From the NCBI GenBank assembly GCA_003241055.1, contig QFOD01000013.1, positions 75,685 to 139,684 of the forward strand: a stretch of DNA of 64,000 nucleotides. Reading direction: 5' to 3'. Under the pieces are notes generated by a model. It did not search any database and was not told the origin of the DNA. It was given only the letters and a program-made list of their open reading frames with translations. Position numbers and translations under genes: made by a program. Shown here piece after piece: positions 42,898 to 52,058 of this stretch. The stretch comes from Roseateles depolymerans (GTDB lineage Bacteria; Pseudomonadota; Gammaproteobacteria; Burkholderiales; Burkholderiaceae_C). The stretch's first letter is position 1. Each line of letters starts with the position of its first letter.

Positions 42898-43552
42898 AGC
42901 CGAGATTCCTTGCGTTGATGATGCGCTGCGTGGAGCCGATGGCCTGCAGCTTGCGGCGCAGCCGATGCAGTGCCACGTCCAGCGCGTTGGGCGTGACCGC
43001 CTTGCCCAGCCCCCAGCTGGCGGCCTCGAGCGCGCTGCGGCGCACGGTGTCGCCTGCCTTTTCCACCAGCAGCAGCATGATCTGCATCTCGGCCGTGGCC
43101 AGGGTCACGCTCTCGTCGCCGCAACACAGCGTGCCGGCATCGGGGCGGAGCAGCAGGTCGCCCAGCTGCGGCGCGAGCGGGCGGCTCTGAACCGGGCGGC
43201 GCAGCAGCGCGCGCACACGGGCCACCATCTCGTCCATCGCAAACGGCTTGGGCAGGTAGTCGTCGGCGCCGGCCTCCAGGCCTTCCACGCGGTCGTGCAG
43301 CGCATCGCGCGCGGTCAGCACCAGGCAGGGCGTGCCGTGGCCGGCCGCGCGCAGGCGCTTCAGCAGGTCCAGCCCATCGCCGCCGGGCAGGCCGCGGTCC
43401 AGCACCAGCGCGCGATAGGGCAGCTGTTGCAGCGCCGACCAAGCGGCCGGGATCGAGGTCACGATGTCCACGGCCACGCCTGCGTCGCCCAGGCCCTTGC
43501 TGATCAGCTGGGCCAGGCGGTCATGATCCTCGACCAGCAGGATGCGATTCAT
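42866..43552 (-). CDS. OmpR/PhoB-family response regulator (QseB/PmrA-like)
   Basis: A 228-residue regulator with a receiver domain (ILLVEDHDR acidic pair, phospho-acceptor Asp in ALVLDRGLPGGDG, Lys in YLPKPF) and a C-terminal winged helix (about 130-225; VTPNALDVALHRLRRKLQAI, INARNLGYAV). It shares one base with the mipA stop (TGATG) and overlaps the kinase gene. Its likely target is the intergenic region 44365-44508, where CTTACCG repeats are spaced 11 bases apart, the arrangement used by this regulator branch. A longer frame to 43918 is out of phase with mipA and is not used. Confidence 0.94.
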   Translation of the reverse strand: MNRILLVEDHDRLAQLISKGLGDAGVAVDIVTSIPAAWSALQQLPYRALVLDRGLPGGDGLDLLKRLRAAGHGTPCLVLTARDALHDRVEGLEAGADDYLPKPFAMDEMVARVRALLRRPVQSRPLAPQLGDLLLRPDAGTLCCGDESVTLATAEMQIMLLLVEKAGDTVRRSALEAASWGLGKAVTPNALDVALHRLRRKLQAIGSTQRIINARNLGYAVREAGLDE

Positions 43553-44364
43553 CAGAAGCGGTACAGGTAGCTCATCAGGACGCGGTTGTCGGTGCTGCGG
43601 TCCACCAGCGGGCTGTTCTTGATTTCCTTGCCCAGGCTGGTGATACCCACGTCCAGCATCACGGCGTGATGGCGGTCGAACAGGTACATGCCCCGCAGGC
43701 CCAGCTCGGTGTTGGTGGTGGCCTTGCCCAGGTACGTGGCCCGCGTGGCCGTCGTCTCGTGAGTGCGAACGCCGAAATAGTAGTCCACGTACTTTTTGTC
43801 CACCCAGTTCGCGCCCAGACGCGGCGTCAGCATCAGCTGCGGGCCCAGGCGCCAGGTCTTCTCCAGCGTCAGCGCGAAGCGGCTGCCCTTGCTGTTGCCG
43901 GAGGCGTCGGCCGTCCACTCGGCGCTGAGGTGAGCCACGTCATTGCGCCAGGTGGCCTTGGCGCCGGCCCAGAAGCCGCCCTTGCGTTTGTCCATGCCGG
44001 CCAGGATGGGGGCGTCATCGGCCTCGTAGCCCTCGCCGCTATACCTGCCGACGAGGCGGAAGTCGATGGCCTGCCTGTTGCCGAACTCCACGCGCGGCAG
44101 CTTCACCTCGGCACCCAGGCCGCTGAAGCGGAACCAGCTGTTCTCGTACATCAACAGCGGCAGCACCTTGGTGTCTCGGTCGATGCCGGTATACGGATCC
44201 TGCTTGGACAGCGCAGCGATGCCGAGCGACCAGGACGGCTCGCCCTCCTTGCCCGACCCTCCAGGCCCCTGTGCCGCTGCCAGCAGCGGCAGCGCCAGGC
44301 CCAGGGCCGCTGCGGACCTGAGCGTCGTGTGAACTGAGAAAGAGGAGGCAGACAAGGTGCGCAT
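43552..44364 (-). CDS. MipA/OmpV-family outer-membrane protein
   Basis: A 270-residue protein with a signal peptide (cleavage after LLAAA, near 31). The beta-barrel pattern ends in Phe (VLMSYLYRF), the outer-membrane insertion signal. The order of segments (SWSLGIAALSKQDPYTGID, KGGFWAGAKATW, MLTPRLGANWVDKKYVDYYF) is that of MipA/OmpV. Family members are reported as scaffolds for murein synthesis and are often induced by antimicrobial peptides or metals through the adjacent two-component system. It is the first gene of the operon with the regulator and kinase. Confidence 0.92.
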   Translation of the reverse strand: MRTLSASSFSVHTTLRSAAALGLALPLLAAAQGPGGSGKEGEPSWSLGIAALSKQDPYTGIDRDTKVLPLLMYENSWFRFSGLGAEVKLPRVEFGNRQAIDFRLVGRYSGEGYEADDAPILAGMDKRKGGFWAGAKATWRNDVAHLSAEWTADASGNSKGSRFALTLEKTWRLGPQLMLTPRLGANWVDKKYVDYYFGVRTHETTATRATYLGKATTNTELGLRGMYLFDRHHAVMLDVGITSLGKEIKNSPLVDRSTDNRVLMSYLYRF

Positions 44365-44420
44365 GGGGGATCCCGGAGCGGGCAGGGGGGTGAAAGGAGC
44401 CCCATCGTCTTCGCTGCCGT

Positions 44421-44474
44421 CTTACCGCGCACTTACCGTCCCTGACCTGCACGTCCGGGCGGGCCGGTAAGTGC
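44421..44474. promoter_or_regulatory. CTTACCG repeat cluster, candidate response-regulator site
   Basis: Direct repeat CTTACCG (44421-44427) and CTTACCG (44432-44438), 11 bases start to start, plus an inverted copy CGGTAAG (44465-44471). The second and third copies extend to a perfect ten-base inverted repeat, GCACTTACCG / CGGTAAGTGC (44429-44438, 44465-44474). It sits between the divergent mipA and efflux operons. QseB/PmrA-type regulators bind comparable direct repeats at the same spacing. Confidence 0.6.
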
Positions 44475-44508
44475 CAGGAAAGTCGGGGGGCCGAACAGTG
44501 CGCCCCCG

Positions 44509-45936
44509 ATGCGCCACCTGACCCCTTACTTCGCACTGCTTGCCGCACTGGGGCTGACCGGCTGTGCCGGCACCGCCACCCCGACCGGCAGCCCGCCGCC
44601 CGTCGCTCCGCAATGGCATGCCGACCTGCCCCATGCCGGCGAACTGGGCGACCTGCGGGCCTGGTGGGCGCAGTTCGACGACCCGCTGCTGGCCCGCCTC
44701 GTCGAAGCCGGCCAGGCCGCCAGCCCCACGCTGGCCACGGCGGCGGCCAACATTGCCGAGGCCCGTGCGGCTCGTGTGGCCGGGCGGGCGGCGCTGCTGC
44801 CCACGCTGGACCTCAGCGCCAGTGCCTCGCGTGGCCGCGCGGAGCCGGGCGCTCCCGCGGGCAGCGTGGCGTCCGCCGCGCTGCAGGCCAGCTGGGAGCT
44901 GGACTTGTTCGGTGGGCTGCGCGCCGGCGCCGACGCCGCCCAGGCGCGGCTGGCAGCGCGGGACGCCGCCTGGCACGAGGCCCGCGTGTTGGTCGCCGCC
45001 GAGGTGGCCAGCGCCTATGCCGACCTGCGCGCCTGCGAGCAGCGCCGCCAGCAGCTCGATCAGGACGCCAGTTCCCGCGAGCTGACGGCCGACATCACCG
45101 AGGCCGCCGCCCGCGTGGGCGTGCGCTCGTGGGTGAGCGCCGACCTGGCTCGCGCCAGCGCCGCCGAGGGCCAGGTCTTGCGGCAGCAGCAGCAGGCGCA
45201 GTGCGAATTGACCGTGAAGTCACTCGTGGCGCTGACCGCGCTGGGCGAGCCCGAGCTGCGCCGCCTGCTGGCCGAGCGCACCGCGCGCCTGCCGCAGCCG
45301 CGCGAGTTCGCCGTGCCCGGCGTGCCCGCCGCACTGCTGGCCCAACGGCCCGACGTGCACGCCGCCGGCCTGGAGCTGTCTGCCGCCAGCGCCGACGCCA
45401 CCCAGGCCGATGCGCAGCGCTGGCCGCGCATCACGCTGGCGGGCACGGTGGGCACGGCGCGATCACAGGGGCTGGGCGCAAGTGCCGAAGGCGGCGTGTG
45501 GACGCTGGGCCCCGTCAGCGTCACGCTGCCGCTGTTCGACGGCGGCGTGCGCCGCGCCAACGTGGAGGCTGCCCGTGCGCGCCACACGGCGGCGCTGGCC
45601 GTCTACGCCGCGCGGCTGCGCACGGCCATCGAAGAGGTCGAACGCGCCCTCGTCGCGCTGCAGGCCACCGCCCGGCGCAGCGGCGACGCGCTTGCCGCCG
45701 AGCGCGGCTACGAGCGCGCCTACCAGGCCACCGCCGCCAGCTACGGCGCCGGCGCCGAGAGCCTGCTGGTGCTGGAAGACGCCCGCCGCAGCCTGCTCGC
45801 GGCGCAGGGCACCCGCCAGGCACTGCAGCGTGAGCGGCTGGCGGCCTGGATCGCGCTGTACCGCGCCACCGGCGGCGGCTGGCAGGCGCCTGCCGTTTCC
45901 CTCACTCACAACGCCGCGGCCACGCCCGGCCTCTGA
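44509..45936 (+). CDS. RND efflux outer-membrane channel lipoprotein (NodT family)
   Basis: A 475-residue TolC-like channel with lipobox LGLTGCAG (Cys near 19). Two outer-membrane-efflux repeats are visible; typical segments are LAWWAQF-like LRAWWAQFDDPLLARLVEAG, LQASWELDLFGGLRAGADAA and LAQRPDVHAAGLEL. It is the first gene of an efflux operon in the unusual order channel-adaptor-pump, and lies one base before the adaptor start. The divergent promoter region with CTTACCG repeats precedes it. Confidence 0.94.
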   Translation: MRHLTPYFALLAALGLTGCAGTATPTGSPPPVAPQWHADLPHAGELGDLRAWWAQFDDPLLARLVEAGQAASPTLATAAANIAEARAARVAGRAALLPTLDLSASASRGRAEPGAPAGSVASAALQASWELDLFGGLRAGADAAQARLAARDAAWHEARVLVAAEVASAYADLRACEQRRQQLDQDASSRELTADITEAAARVGVRSWVSADLARASAAEGQVLRQQQQAQCELTVKSLVALTALGEPELRRLLAERTARLPQPREFAVPGVPAALLAQRPDVHAAGLELSAASADATQADAQRWPRITLAGTVGTARSQGLGASAEGGVWTLGPVSVTLPLFDGGVRRANVEAARARHTAALAVYAARLRTAIEEVERALVALQATARRSGDALAAERGYERAYQATAASYGAGAESLLVLEDARRSLLAAQGTRQALQRERLAAWIALYRATGGGWQAPAVSLTHNAAATPGL

Positions 45937-45937
45937 C

Positions 45938-47062
45938 ATGAAGCCCACCCAATCGCTGACCCTGATCGCCGCTGTCATCGCCGTCGGCGGTGCGGCCCTC
46001 TCGGTGGCCCTGGCCGCCCCCAGGCCTGCCGACGACGCCCGCCGCGAGCGGCCGGCGCTGACGGTGGAGCTCACCCGGCTGGCTCACGGCACGCTGCCGC
46101 TGCGGGTGCCCGCGCACGGCGACATCGCGGCCTGGCAGGAGGCCAGCGTGGGCGCGGAGGCGAATGGACTGCGGCTGGCGGAGGTGCGCGTCAACGTGGG
46201 TGAGCCGGTGCGGCGCGGTCAGGTGCTGGCCACGTTCGCCACCGAGGTCGTGACGGCCGATCTCGCGTTGCGCCGCGCCGCCGTGGCCGAGGCGCGCGTG
46301 GCGCTGGCCGAGGCGGCCGGCAACGCGCAGCGCGCCCGCCAGCTGCAGGACACCGGCGCGCTGTCGCTGCAGCAGGTGCAGCAGCAGCTCGCCGCCGAGG
46401 CCGCCGCGCAGGCCCGCCTGGAGGCCGCGCAGGCGGCCGAGGCGGTAGAGCTACTGCGCCTCGTGCAGACGCAGGTGCGCGCGCCGGACGACGGTGTCAT
46501 CTCCGCGCGCACCGCCACCGTCGGCGCCGTGGTGCCGGCGGGGCAGGAGCTGTTCCGCCTGGTGCGCCGCAACCGGCTGGAGTGGCGCGCCGAGGTGGCC
46601 GCGGCCGACCTCGCCCGGCTGCGCGCCGCGCGCAGCGTGCGCGTGACGCTGGCCGGCGGCGAGGTGCTGGACGGCCGGCTGCGCCAACTGGCGCCGCAGG
46701 TGGACGTGCGCACCCGCAACGGCATGGCCTACGTGGACCTGCCGCGCCACGGCAGCGCGCGGGCGGGCATGTTCGCGCGGGGCGAGTTCGAGCTGGGCCA
46801 GAGCGACGCGTGGACGCTGCCGCGCAGCGCGGTGCAGCGGCGCGAGGGCCTGGCGTATGTGTTCCGAGTCGGGCCCGACTCGCGTGTGGTGCAGACGCAG
46901 GTGACGCTGGGCCGCGAGGCCGGCGACCGCATCGAGATCCTGGGCGGGTTGAAGGGTGCCGAGCGCGTGGTGGCATCGGGCGCGGCCTTCCTGGGCGACA
47001 ACGACCTCGTCGGCGTGGCCGACACCTCGGCCGCCGCCGCGGCCGGAAAGGGCACGCGATGA
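45938..47062 (+). CDS. RND efflux periplasmic adaptor subunit
   Basis: A 374-residue membrane-fusion protein. The N-terminal signal-anchor is LTLIAAVIAVGGAALSVALA with no lipobox, so it is anchored by a transmembrane helix or cleaved. The alpha-hairpin (about 105-175) contains ARQLQDTGALSLQQVQQQLA. The lipoyl-type halves contain QEASVGAEANGLRLAEVRV and VRAPDDGVISARTATVGAVV. A beta-barrel and membrane-proximal domain complete it. The stop overlaps the pump start (ATGA). Compared with the first adaptor in this window it is a separate, distant lineage. Confidence 0.92.
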   Translation: MKPTQSLTLIAAVIAVGGAALSVALAAPRPADDARRERPALTVELTRLAHGTLPLRVPAHGDIAAWQEASVGAEANGLRLAEVRVNVGEPVRRGQVLATFATEVVTADLALRRAAVAEARVALAEAAGNAQRARQLQDTGALSLQQVQQQLAAEAAAQARLEAAQAAEAVELLRLVQTQVRAPDDGVISARTATVGAVVPAGQELFRLVRRNRLEWRAEVAAADLARLRAARSVRVTLAGGEVLDGRLRQLAPQVDVRTRNGMAYVDLPRHGSARAGMFARGEFELGQSDAWTLPRSAVQRREGLAYVFRVGPDSRVVQTQVTLGREAGDRIEILGGLKGAERVVASGAAFLGDNDLVGVADTSAAAAAGKGTR

Positions 47063-50000
47063 ACTGGAATGTCTCGTCCTGGGCCATCCGCAATCCGACG
47101 CCGGTGGTGCTGCTGTTCGTGCTGCTCACGCTGGCGGGATTGATGTCCTTCGCCGCGATGAAGGTGCAGAACTTCCCGGACATCGAGGTGCCGGTCATCA
47201 CCGTGGGCGCCGCGCTGCCTGGTGCGTCGCCGTCGCAGATGGAGACCGAGGTGGCGCGCAGGCTGGAGAACGCGCTGGCCACGCTGCAGGGCGTGAAGCA
47301 CATCGGCAGCGTGCTGACCGACGGCAACGCCGACATCACCGTCGAGTTCCGTCTGGAGAAGCCGCTGCAGGAGGCGCTGGACGAGGTGCGCGACGCCGTG
47401 GCTCGTGTGCGCGGCGACCTGCCGGCCGCCCTGCGCGACCCCGTCATCCGCAAGGTGCAGCTGGCCGATGAGCCGGTGCTCACCTACACCGTGGCCTCCA
47501 CGCGGCAGAGCGCCGAGGCGCTGTCGTGGTTCATCGACAGCGAGGTCAGCAAGACCCTGCTGGCCGTGCCCGGCGTGGGCGCCGTGCGCCGCGTGGGCGG
47601 GGCGGACCGTGAGGTGCGTGTCGAGCTGGACGCGCAGCGCCTGCTGGCGCTGAACGCCACCGCGGCCGACATCTCCCGCCAGCTGCGCCGCGCGCAGCAG
47701 GAAGCCTCCGGCGGGCGGGTGGACGTGGGCGGCATGGAGCAATCCGTGCGCACCTTGGCCACCGTGGACTCGGCCGAGGCGCTGGGTGCGCTGCAGCTGT
47801 CGCTGAGCGACGGCCGCCGCGTGCGGCTGGACCAGCTTGCCCGCGTGACGGACACCATCGCCGAGCCGCGCACCGGCGCATGGCTGGACGGCGGCCCCGT
47901 CGTCGCCTTCGAGGTGGTGCGTGCGCGAGGCGCCAGCGAGCTGGAGGTGGCCGACGGCGTGCGCCGGGCCGTGGCGGCGCTGCAGGCGCAGCACGGTGGG
48001 CTCACGCTGAGCGAGACCATCGACTTCACCGGCCCCGTCGTGGAGAACTACGACGGCTCGATGCGGCTGCTGTACGAGGGCGCTGCGCTGGCCACGCTGG
48101 TGGTGTTCCTGTTCCTGCGCAACGGCAGGGCCACGGCCGTCGCGGCGGTGGCGCTGCCGCTGTCCATCATTCCCACCTTCGCGCTGATGCACGCGCTGGG
48201 CTTCACGCTGAACATCGTCACGCTGCTGTCGATCTCGCTGGTGGTGGGCGTGCTGGTGGACGACGCCATCGTCGAGATCGAGAACATCGAGCGCCACCTG
48301 CTGATGGGCAAGCCCCCGCTGCAGGCCGCGCACGACGCGGCGGCCGAGATCGGCCTGGCCGTCATCGCCACCACGTTCACGCTGGTGGCGGTGTTCCTGC
48401 CCACGGCGTTCATGAGTGGCACGGTGGGTCGCTTCTTCGTGCAGTTCGGCTGGACGACGGCGGGCGCCGTGCTGTTCTCGCTGCTGGTGGCGCGGCTGCT
48501 CACGCCCATGATGGCCGCGCACCTGATGCGAGCGCCCAGGCGCCATGCAGGCGAGCCGGCCTGGGTGAGGCGCTACCTGGGCTGGGTGAGCGCCTGCCTG
48601 CGGCACCGCGGGCTCACGCTGATGGTGGCCACGGCGTTCTTCATCGGCGGGCTGGGGCTGGCGACGCTGTTGCCCAGCACCTTCATCCCGCCCGACGATG
48701 AAGCGCTGAGCGAAGTGACGCTGACGCTGCCGCCCGGCAGCACGCTGGCCGACACCGCCGCTCTGGCCGAGCGGGCGCGCATGCTGGCGATGCGGAACGC
48801 GCAGGTGCGCGGGGCGTTCACGGCCATCGGCACCGGCAGCCGTGGCGACGACGACGAAGCCCCTACCGGCGCCGATGTTCGCACCGCCGTGATGACGTTG
48901 ATGCTCAGCTACCGCAGCGAACGCCGCGGCGTGACGCAGCAGGACATCGAGCAGCAGCTGCGCGAGGCGCTGGCCCCGCTGCCGGGCGTGCGCGTGCGCG
49001 TGGGCGGCTCGGGCGAGAGCTATGCGCTGGTGCTGGCCGGCGACGACGAGCGCCTGCTCACCCAGCATGCGCAGCGCGTGGAGCGAGAACTGCGCTCGCT
49101 GCCGGGCGTGGGCGCGGTGACCTCGTCGGCCAGCCTGCTGCGCCCCGAGCTGCAGCTGCGGCCGGACTTCGCTCGCGCGGCCGACCTGGGCGTCACCGCC
49201 GAGTCCATCGCCGACACGCTGCGCGTGGCCACGCTGGGTGACTACGTGCAAGACCTGGCCAAGCTCAACCTGAACGAGCGCCAGGTGCCGGTGGCCGTGC
49301 GCCTGGCCGCCGCTGGCCGCGGGGACCTGGACCTGCTGCGCCGCCTGCCCGTGCCTGGCGTACGCGGCCCGGTGGCGCTGGAGAACGTGGCCGTGCTGGC
49401 CATGGACAGCGGCCCCACGCAGATCACCCGGCACGACCGCCGGCGCAACATCCGCATCGATGTGGAGCCCGGCGGTCGGCCGCTGGGCGAGATCGAGGCG
49501 GCGGTGGAGGCGCTGCCCAGCCTGCAGAAGCTGCCGCGCGGCATCGCCCGCAGCACGCTGGGCGATGCCGACGAGATGGGCCGCCTGGCCGCCGGCTTCG
49601 GCGTGGCCATGCTGACCGGCGTGCTGTGCATCTACATGGTGCTGGTGCTGCTGCTGAAGGACTTCGTGCAGCCGCTGACGCTGCTGGCGGCGCTGGTGCT
49701 GTCGGTGCCAGGTGCGGTGCTGGCGTTGTTCCTGGCGGGCGCGTCGCTGTCCATGCCGTCGCTGATCGGCCTGGTGATGCTGATGGGCATCGCCACCAAG
49801 AACGCCATCCTGCTGGTGGACTACGTCATTCTTGCCCGCCGCGACCACGGCATGGAGCGCGGCGCCGCCATCCTCGACGCCTGCCGCAAGCGCGCGCGCC
49901 CCATCGTCATGACCACGCTGGCCATGGGCGCCGGCATGCTGCCGGTGGCGCTGGGCTGGGTGGGCGACCCGAGCTTCCGCGTGCCCATGGCCATCGTCGT

Positions 50001-50142
50001 CATCGGCGGGCTGATCACGTCCACCTTTCTGAGCCTGCTGGTGGTGCCGGTGGTCTACAGCGTGATGGATGACGGCGTGACCGCGCTGCGGCGATGGCGC
50101 GGCCGGCCGGCCACGGCGTCGGTGGCGGAGGTGGCGCCATGA
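47059..50142 (+). CDS. RND efflux pump, inner-membrane subunit
   Basis: A 1027-residue trimeric proton-driven exporter starting MNWNVSSWAIRNPTPVVLLF. The TM4 Asp pair is in GVLVDDAIVEIENIE and the TM10 Lys in GIATKNAILLVDYVILA, so proton coupling is intact. It is only distantly like AcrB/MexF and belongs to the broader HAE1-type exporters common in proteobacteria. The substrate is not evident. It overlaps both neighbours by four bases (adaptor upstream, LpxO-like hydroxylase downstream), which ties all four genes to one transcript. Confidence 0.95.
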   Translation: MNWNVSSWAIRNPTPVVLLFVLLTLAGLMSFAAMKVQNFPDIEVPVITVGAALPGASPSQMETEVARRLENALATLQGVKHIGSVLTDGNADITVEFRLEKPLQEALDEVRDAVARVRGDLPAALRDPVIRKVQLADEPVLTYTVASTRQSAEALSWFIDSEVSKTLLAVPGVGAVRRVGGADREVRVELDAQRLLALNATAADISRQLRRAQQEASGGRVDVGGMEQSVRTLATVDSAEALGALQLSLSDGRRVRLDQLARVTDTIAEPRTGAWLDGGPVVAFEVVRARGASELEVADGVRRAVAALQAQHGGLTLSETIDFTGPVVENYDGSMRLLYEGAALATLVVFLFLRNGRATAVAAVALPLSIIPTFALMHALGFTLNIVTLLSISLVVGVLVDDAIVEIENIERHLLMGKPPLQAAHDAAAEIGLAVIATTFTLVAVFLPTAFMSGTVGRFFVQFGWTTAGAVLFSLLVARLLTPMMAAHLMRAPRRHAGEPAWVRRYLGWVSACLRHRGLTLMVATAFFIGGLGLATLLPSTFIPPDDEALSEVTLTLPPGSTLADTAALAERARMLAMRNAQVRGAFTAIGTGSRGDDDEAPTGADVRTAVMTLMLSYRSERRGVTQQDIEQQLREALAPLPGVRVRVGGSGESYALVLAGDDERLLTQHAQRVERELRSLPGVGAVTSSASLLRPELQLRPDFARAADLGVTAESIADTLRVATLGDYVQDLAKLNLNERQVPVAVRLAAAGRGDLDLLRRLPVPGVRGPVALENVAVLAMDSGPTQITRHDRRRNIRIDVEPGGRPLGEIEAAVEALPSLQKLPRGIARSTLGDADEMGRLAAGFGVAMLTGVLCIYMVLVLLLKDFVQPLTLLAALVLSVPGAVLALFLAGASLSMPSLIGLVMLMGIATKNAILLVDYVILARRDHGMERGAAILDACRKRARPIVMTTLAMGAGMLPVALGWVGDPSFRVPMAIVVIGGLITSTFLSLLVVPVVYSVMDDGVTALRRWRGRPATASVAEVAP

Positions 50143-51113
50143 GCTGGAGCCTCATCGCCCTGCTGGCCGTTCTGGCCTACGCCGCCGGCTGCATCGCCTA
50201 CGTGTACCGCTGGCGCGGCCGGCTGCGCTACGCGAGCTTCGGCCAATACCTGCGCAAGAGCTGGCCGGTGTTCGCGCCGCTGAACTGCCTGATGTACATG
50301 GGCACGCAGCGCTGGGCGCGCCAGCCCGTGCTGGATGCCGGCTACCTGCGGGGCGTGGAGCTGCTGCGCAGCCACTGGCGCGTGATCCGCGACGAGGCGC
50401 TGGCGCTGCATGCCTCGGGCGCCTTCGAGGCCGCCAAGGCGCCGGGCTCGGCGGGGTCCTACGACGTGGGCTTTCGCACCTTCTTCAAGCGCGGCTGGAG
50501 CAAGTTCTACCTCACCTGGTATGGCCGCCCGCACCCGTCCGCGCAGCGGCTGTGCCCCAGGACGCTGGCGCTGGTGCGCCAGGTGCCGGGCATCCGCGGG
50601 GCGATGTTCTCCATCCTGCCGCCGGGGGCCGAGCTGTCGCTGCACTCCGATCCCATGGCCTGCTGCCTGCGCTACCACCTGGGGCTGCAGACACCGAATT
50701 CAGGCCAGTGCTACATCCATGTGGACGGACAAGCCTGTGTCTGGCATGACGGCGAGGACTTTGTCTTCGACGAAACCTATCCCCACCTCGCGCTCAACGG
50801 CACCGACCAGTCGCGCCTGATCTTCATGTGCGACGTGGACCGGCCGCTGAACGCCTGCGGTCACTGGGTTCGCGCAGCCTACGCGCTCATGGCCAAAGCC
50901 ACGCGGGTGCCCAACACCGATGAGGATCCGCGCGGCCTGTTCAGCGAGCTGTTCATGCGGCTGGCGCCGCTGCGGGAGCGGGCACTGCGGCTGCGCGAGA
51001 CGCGCCGGCGCACCTACAAGGCGCTGACCCTGTTCTTGAACTCGACGCTGCTGACGGCGCTGCTGGCCATGTTGTTCGGCGTTTTGCGCTTCATCGAGAT
51101 TGCATTGAGTTGA
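50139..51113 (+). CDS. LpxO-like aspartyl/asparaginyl beta-hydroxylase (lipid A hydroxylase)
   Basis: A 324-residue Fe(II)/2-oxoglutarate dioxygenase anchored by an N-terminal transmembrane helix (about 4-22) and probably a C-terminal one (about 303-320). Catalytic residues are visible: His169 and Asp171 in SLHSDPMACCLRYHLGL, the distal His216 in FDETYPHLALN, and Arg226 for 2-oxoglutarate. Its order of motifs (RYHLGLQTPNS, HVDGQACVWHDGE, FDETYPH) is that of LpxO, which adds a 2-hydroxyl to a secondary acyl chain of lipid A. The start overlaps the pump stop (ATGA), an unusual link between lipid A modification and an efflux operon. Confidence 0.9.
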   Translation: MSWSLIALLAVLAYAAGCIAYVYRWRGRLRYASFGQYLRKSWPVFAPLNCLMYMGTQRWARQPVLDAGYLRGVELLRSHWRVIRDEALALHASGAFEAAKAPGSAGSYDVGFRTFFKRGWSKFYLTWYGRPHPSAQRLCPRTLALVRQVPGIRGAMFSILPPGAELSLHSDPMACCLRYHLGLQTPNSGQCYIHVDGQACVWHDGEDFVFDETYPHLALNGTDQSRLIFMCDVDRPLNACGHWVRAAYALMAKATRVPNTDEDPRGLFSELFMRLAPLRERALRLRETRRRTYKALTLFLNSTLLTALLAMLFGVLRFIEIALS

Positions 51114-51199
51114 GGCCGTCCGGATCGGGGCGACGGTAAGTCTTCAGCAAGTCGACCCGCTTCACGATGACCGCCTTGTCTGACGGTTCAGGAGTCCCC

Positions 51200-51949
51200 A
51201 TGTTGTGCCTTTCCATCCGTTGCCCCAGCGCCAGGCCGGCGCGCATCTGCGCCGCGCTGCTGGTGAGCATGGCGCTGCTCTCCGGGTGCGCCACCGTGCA
51301 GAACCCGGATCCTTGGGAGCCCATGAACCGCAAGACCTTCGCCTTCAATGAGGGCGTGGACAAGGTCGTGTTGAAGCCCGTCGCCACCGCGTACCGGGCT
51401 GTCGTGCCGCCACCCGTGCGCACAGGGGTGTCCAACTTCTTTTCGAACCTGGGCGACCCCTGGTCGGGCATCAATCTGCTGCTGCAGGGGCGGGTGAAAG
51501 ATGGGCTGTCGGACCTGGCGCGCTTCTGCACCAACAGCACCGTCGGCATCCTGGGCGTCATGGATGTGGCCAGCGACTGGGGGATGCCACGCCATGGCGA
51601 AGGCTTTGGCGAGACGCTGGCAGCGTGGGGCGTCGACAGTGGTGCCTACCTCGTGCTGCCATTGTTCGGGCCTTCCGATGTGCGCAACACCGTGGCCCTT
51701 CCCGTGAACAGCATGGCAAGCCTGCAGGGGCAGGTGAGCGACGTGGCAGTGCGCAACACGATGACCGCACTGAACGTTGTCGACAAACGGACCAGGATGC
51801 TGGACGTCACGAAGGTGATCGATGACATCGCGCTGGATAAATACCTGTTCGTTCGCGATGCCTACATCCAGCGGCGCTCGCGGCGCGACACCACGGCATC
51901 GAAGGAGGAAGCGGCCGCCCCTTCAGAGCAGCAGGCCGGACCCGATTGA
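51200..51949 (+). CDS. mlaA: MlaA/VacJ-family outer-membrane lipoprotein
   Basis: Outer-membrane component of the Mla system, which removes misplaced phospholipids from the outer leaflet. The 249 residues have a lipobox ALLSGCAT (Cys near 32) and the family core NPDPWEPMNRKTFAFNE, VSNFFSNLGDPWSGINLLLQ and RFCTNSTVGILGVMDVASDW. The start at 51200 has AGGAG at a five-base distance; the frame is open from 51167. The mlaBCDEF genes are elsewhere. It follows the LpxO-like gene by 86 bases and fits the envelope theme of this block; a CGGTAAG copy lies at 51134. Confidence 0.93.
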   Translation: MLCLSIRCPSARPARICAALLVSMALLSGCATVQNPDPWEPMNRKTFAFNEGVDKVVLKPVATAYRAVVPPPVRTGVSNFFSNLGDPWSGINLLLQGRVKDGLSDLARFCTNSTVGILGVMDVASDWGMPRHGEGFGETLAAWGVDSGAYLVLPLFGPSDVRNTVALPVNSMASLQGQVSDVAVRNTMTALNVVDKRTRMLDVTKVIDDIALDKYLFVRDAYIQRRSRRDTTASKEEAAAPSEQQAGPD

Positions 51950-52058
51950 CGGTTGACAGCCTTCGCGACGCTGGAGGCGCTCGTTCGGCATCGAGGGCGC
52001 GTTTCAGGGGCCTGATCTGGCCGTGGATAGAGCCCAGAGCCGAATGAACTTCAGGGGA

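Noticed and set aside
46729..49848. A minus-strand open frame of 1039 codons opposite the second RND operon
   Set aside because: Antisense shadow in GC-rich DNA; the opposite strand carries complete adaptor and pump motifs.
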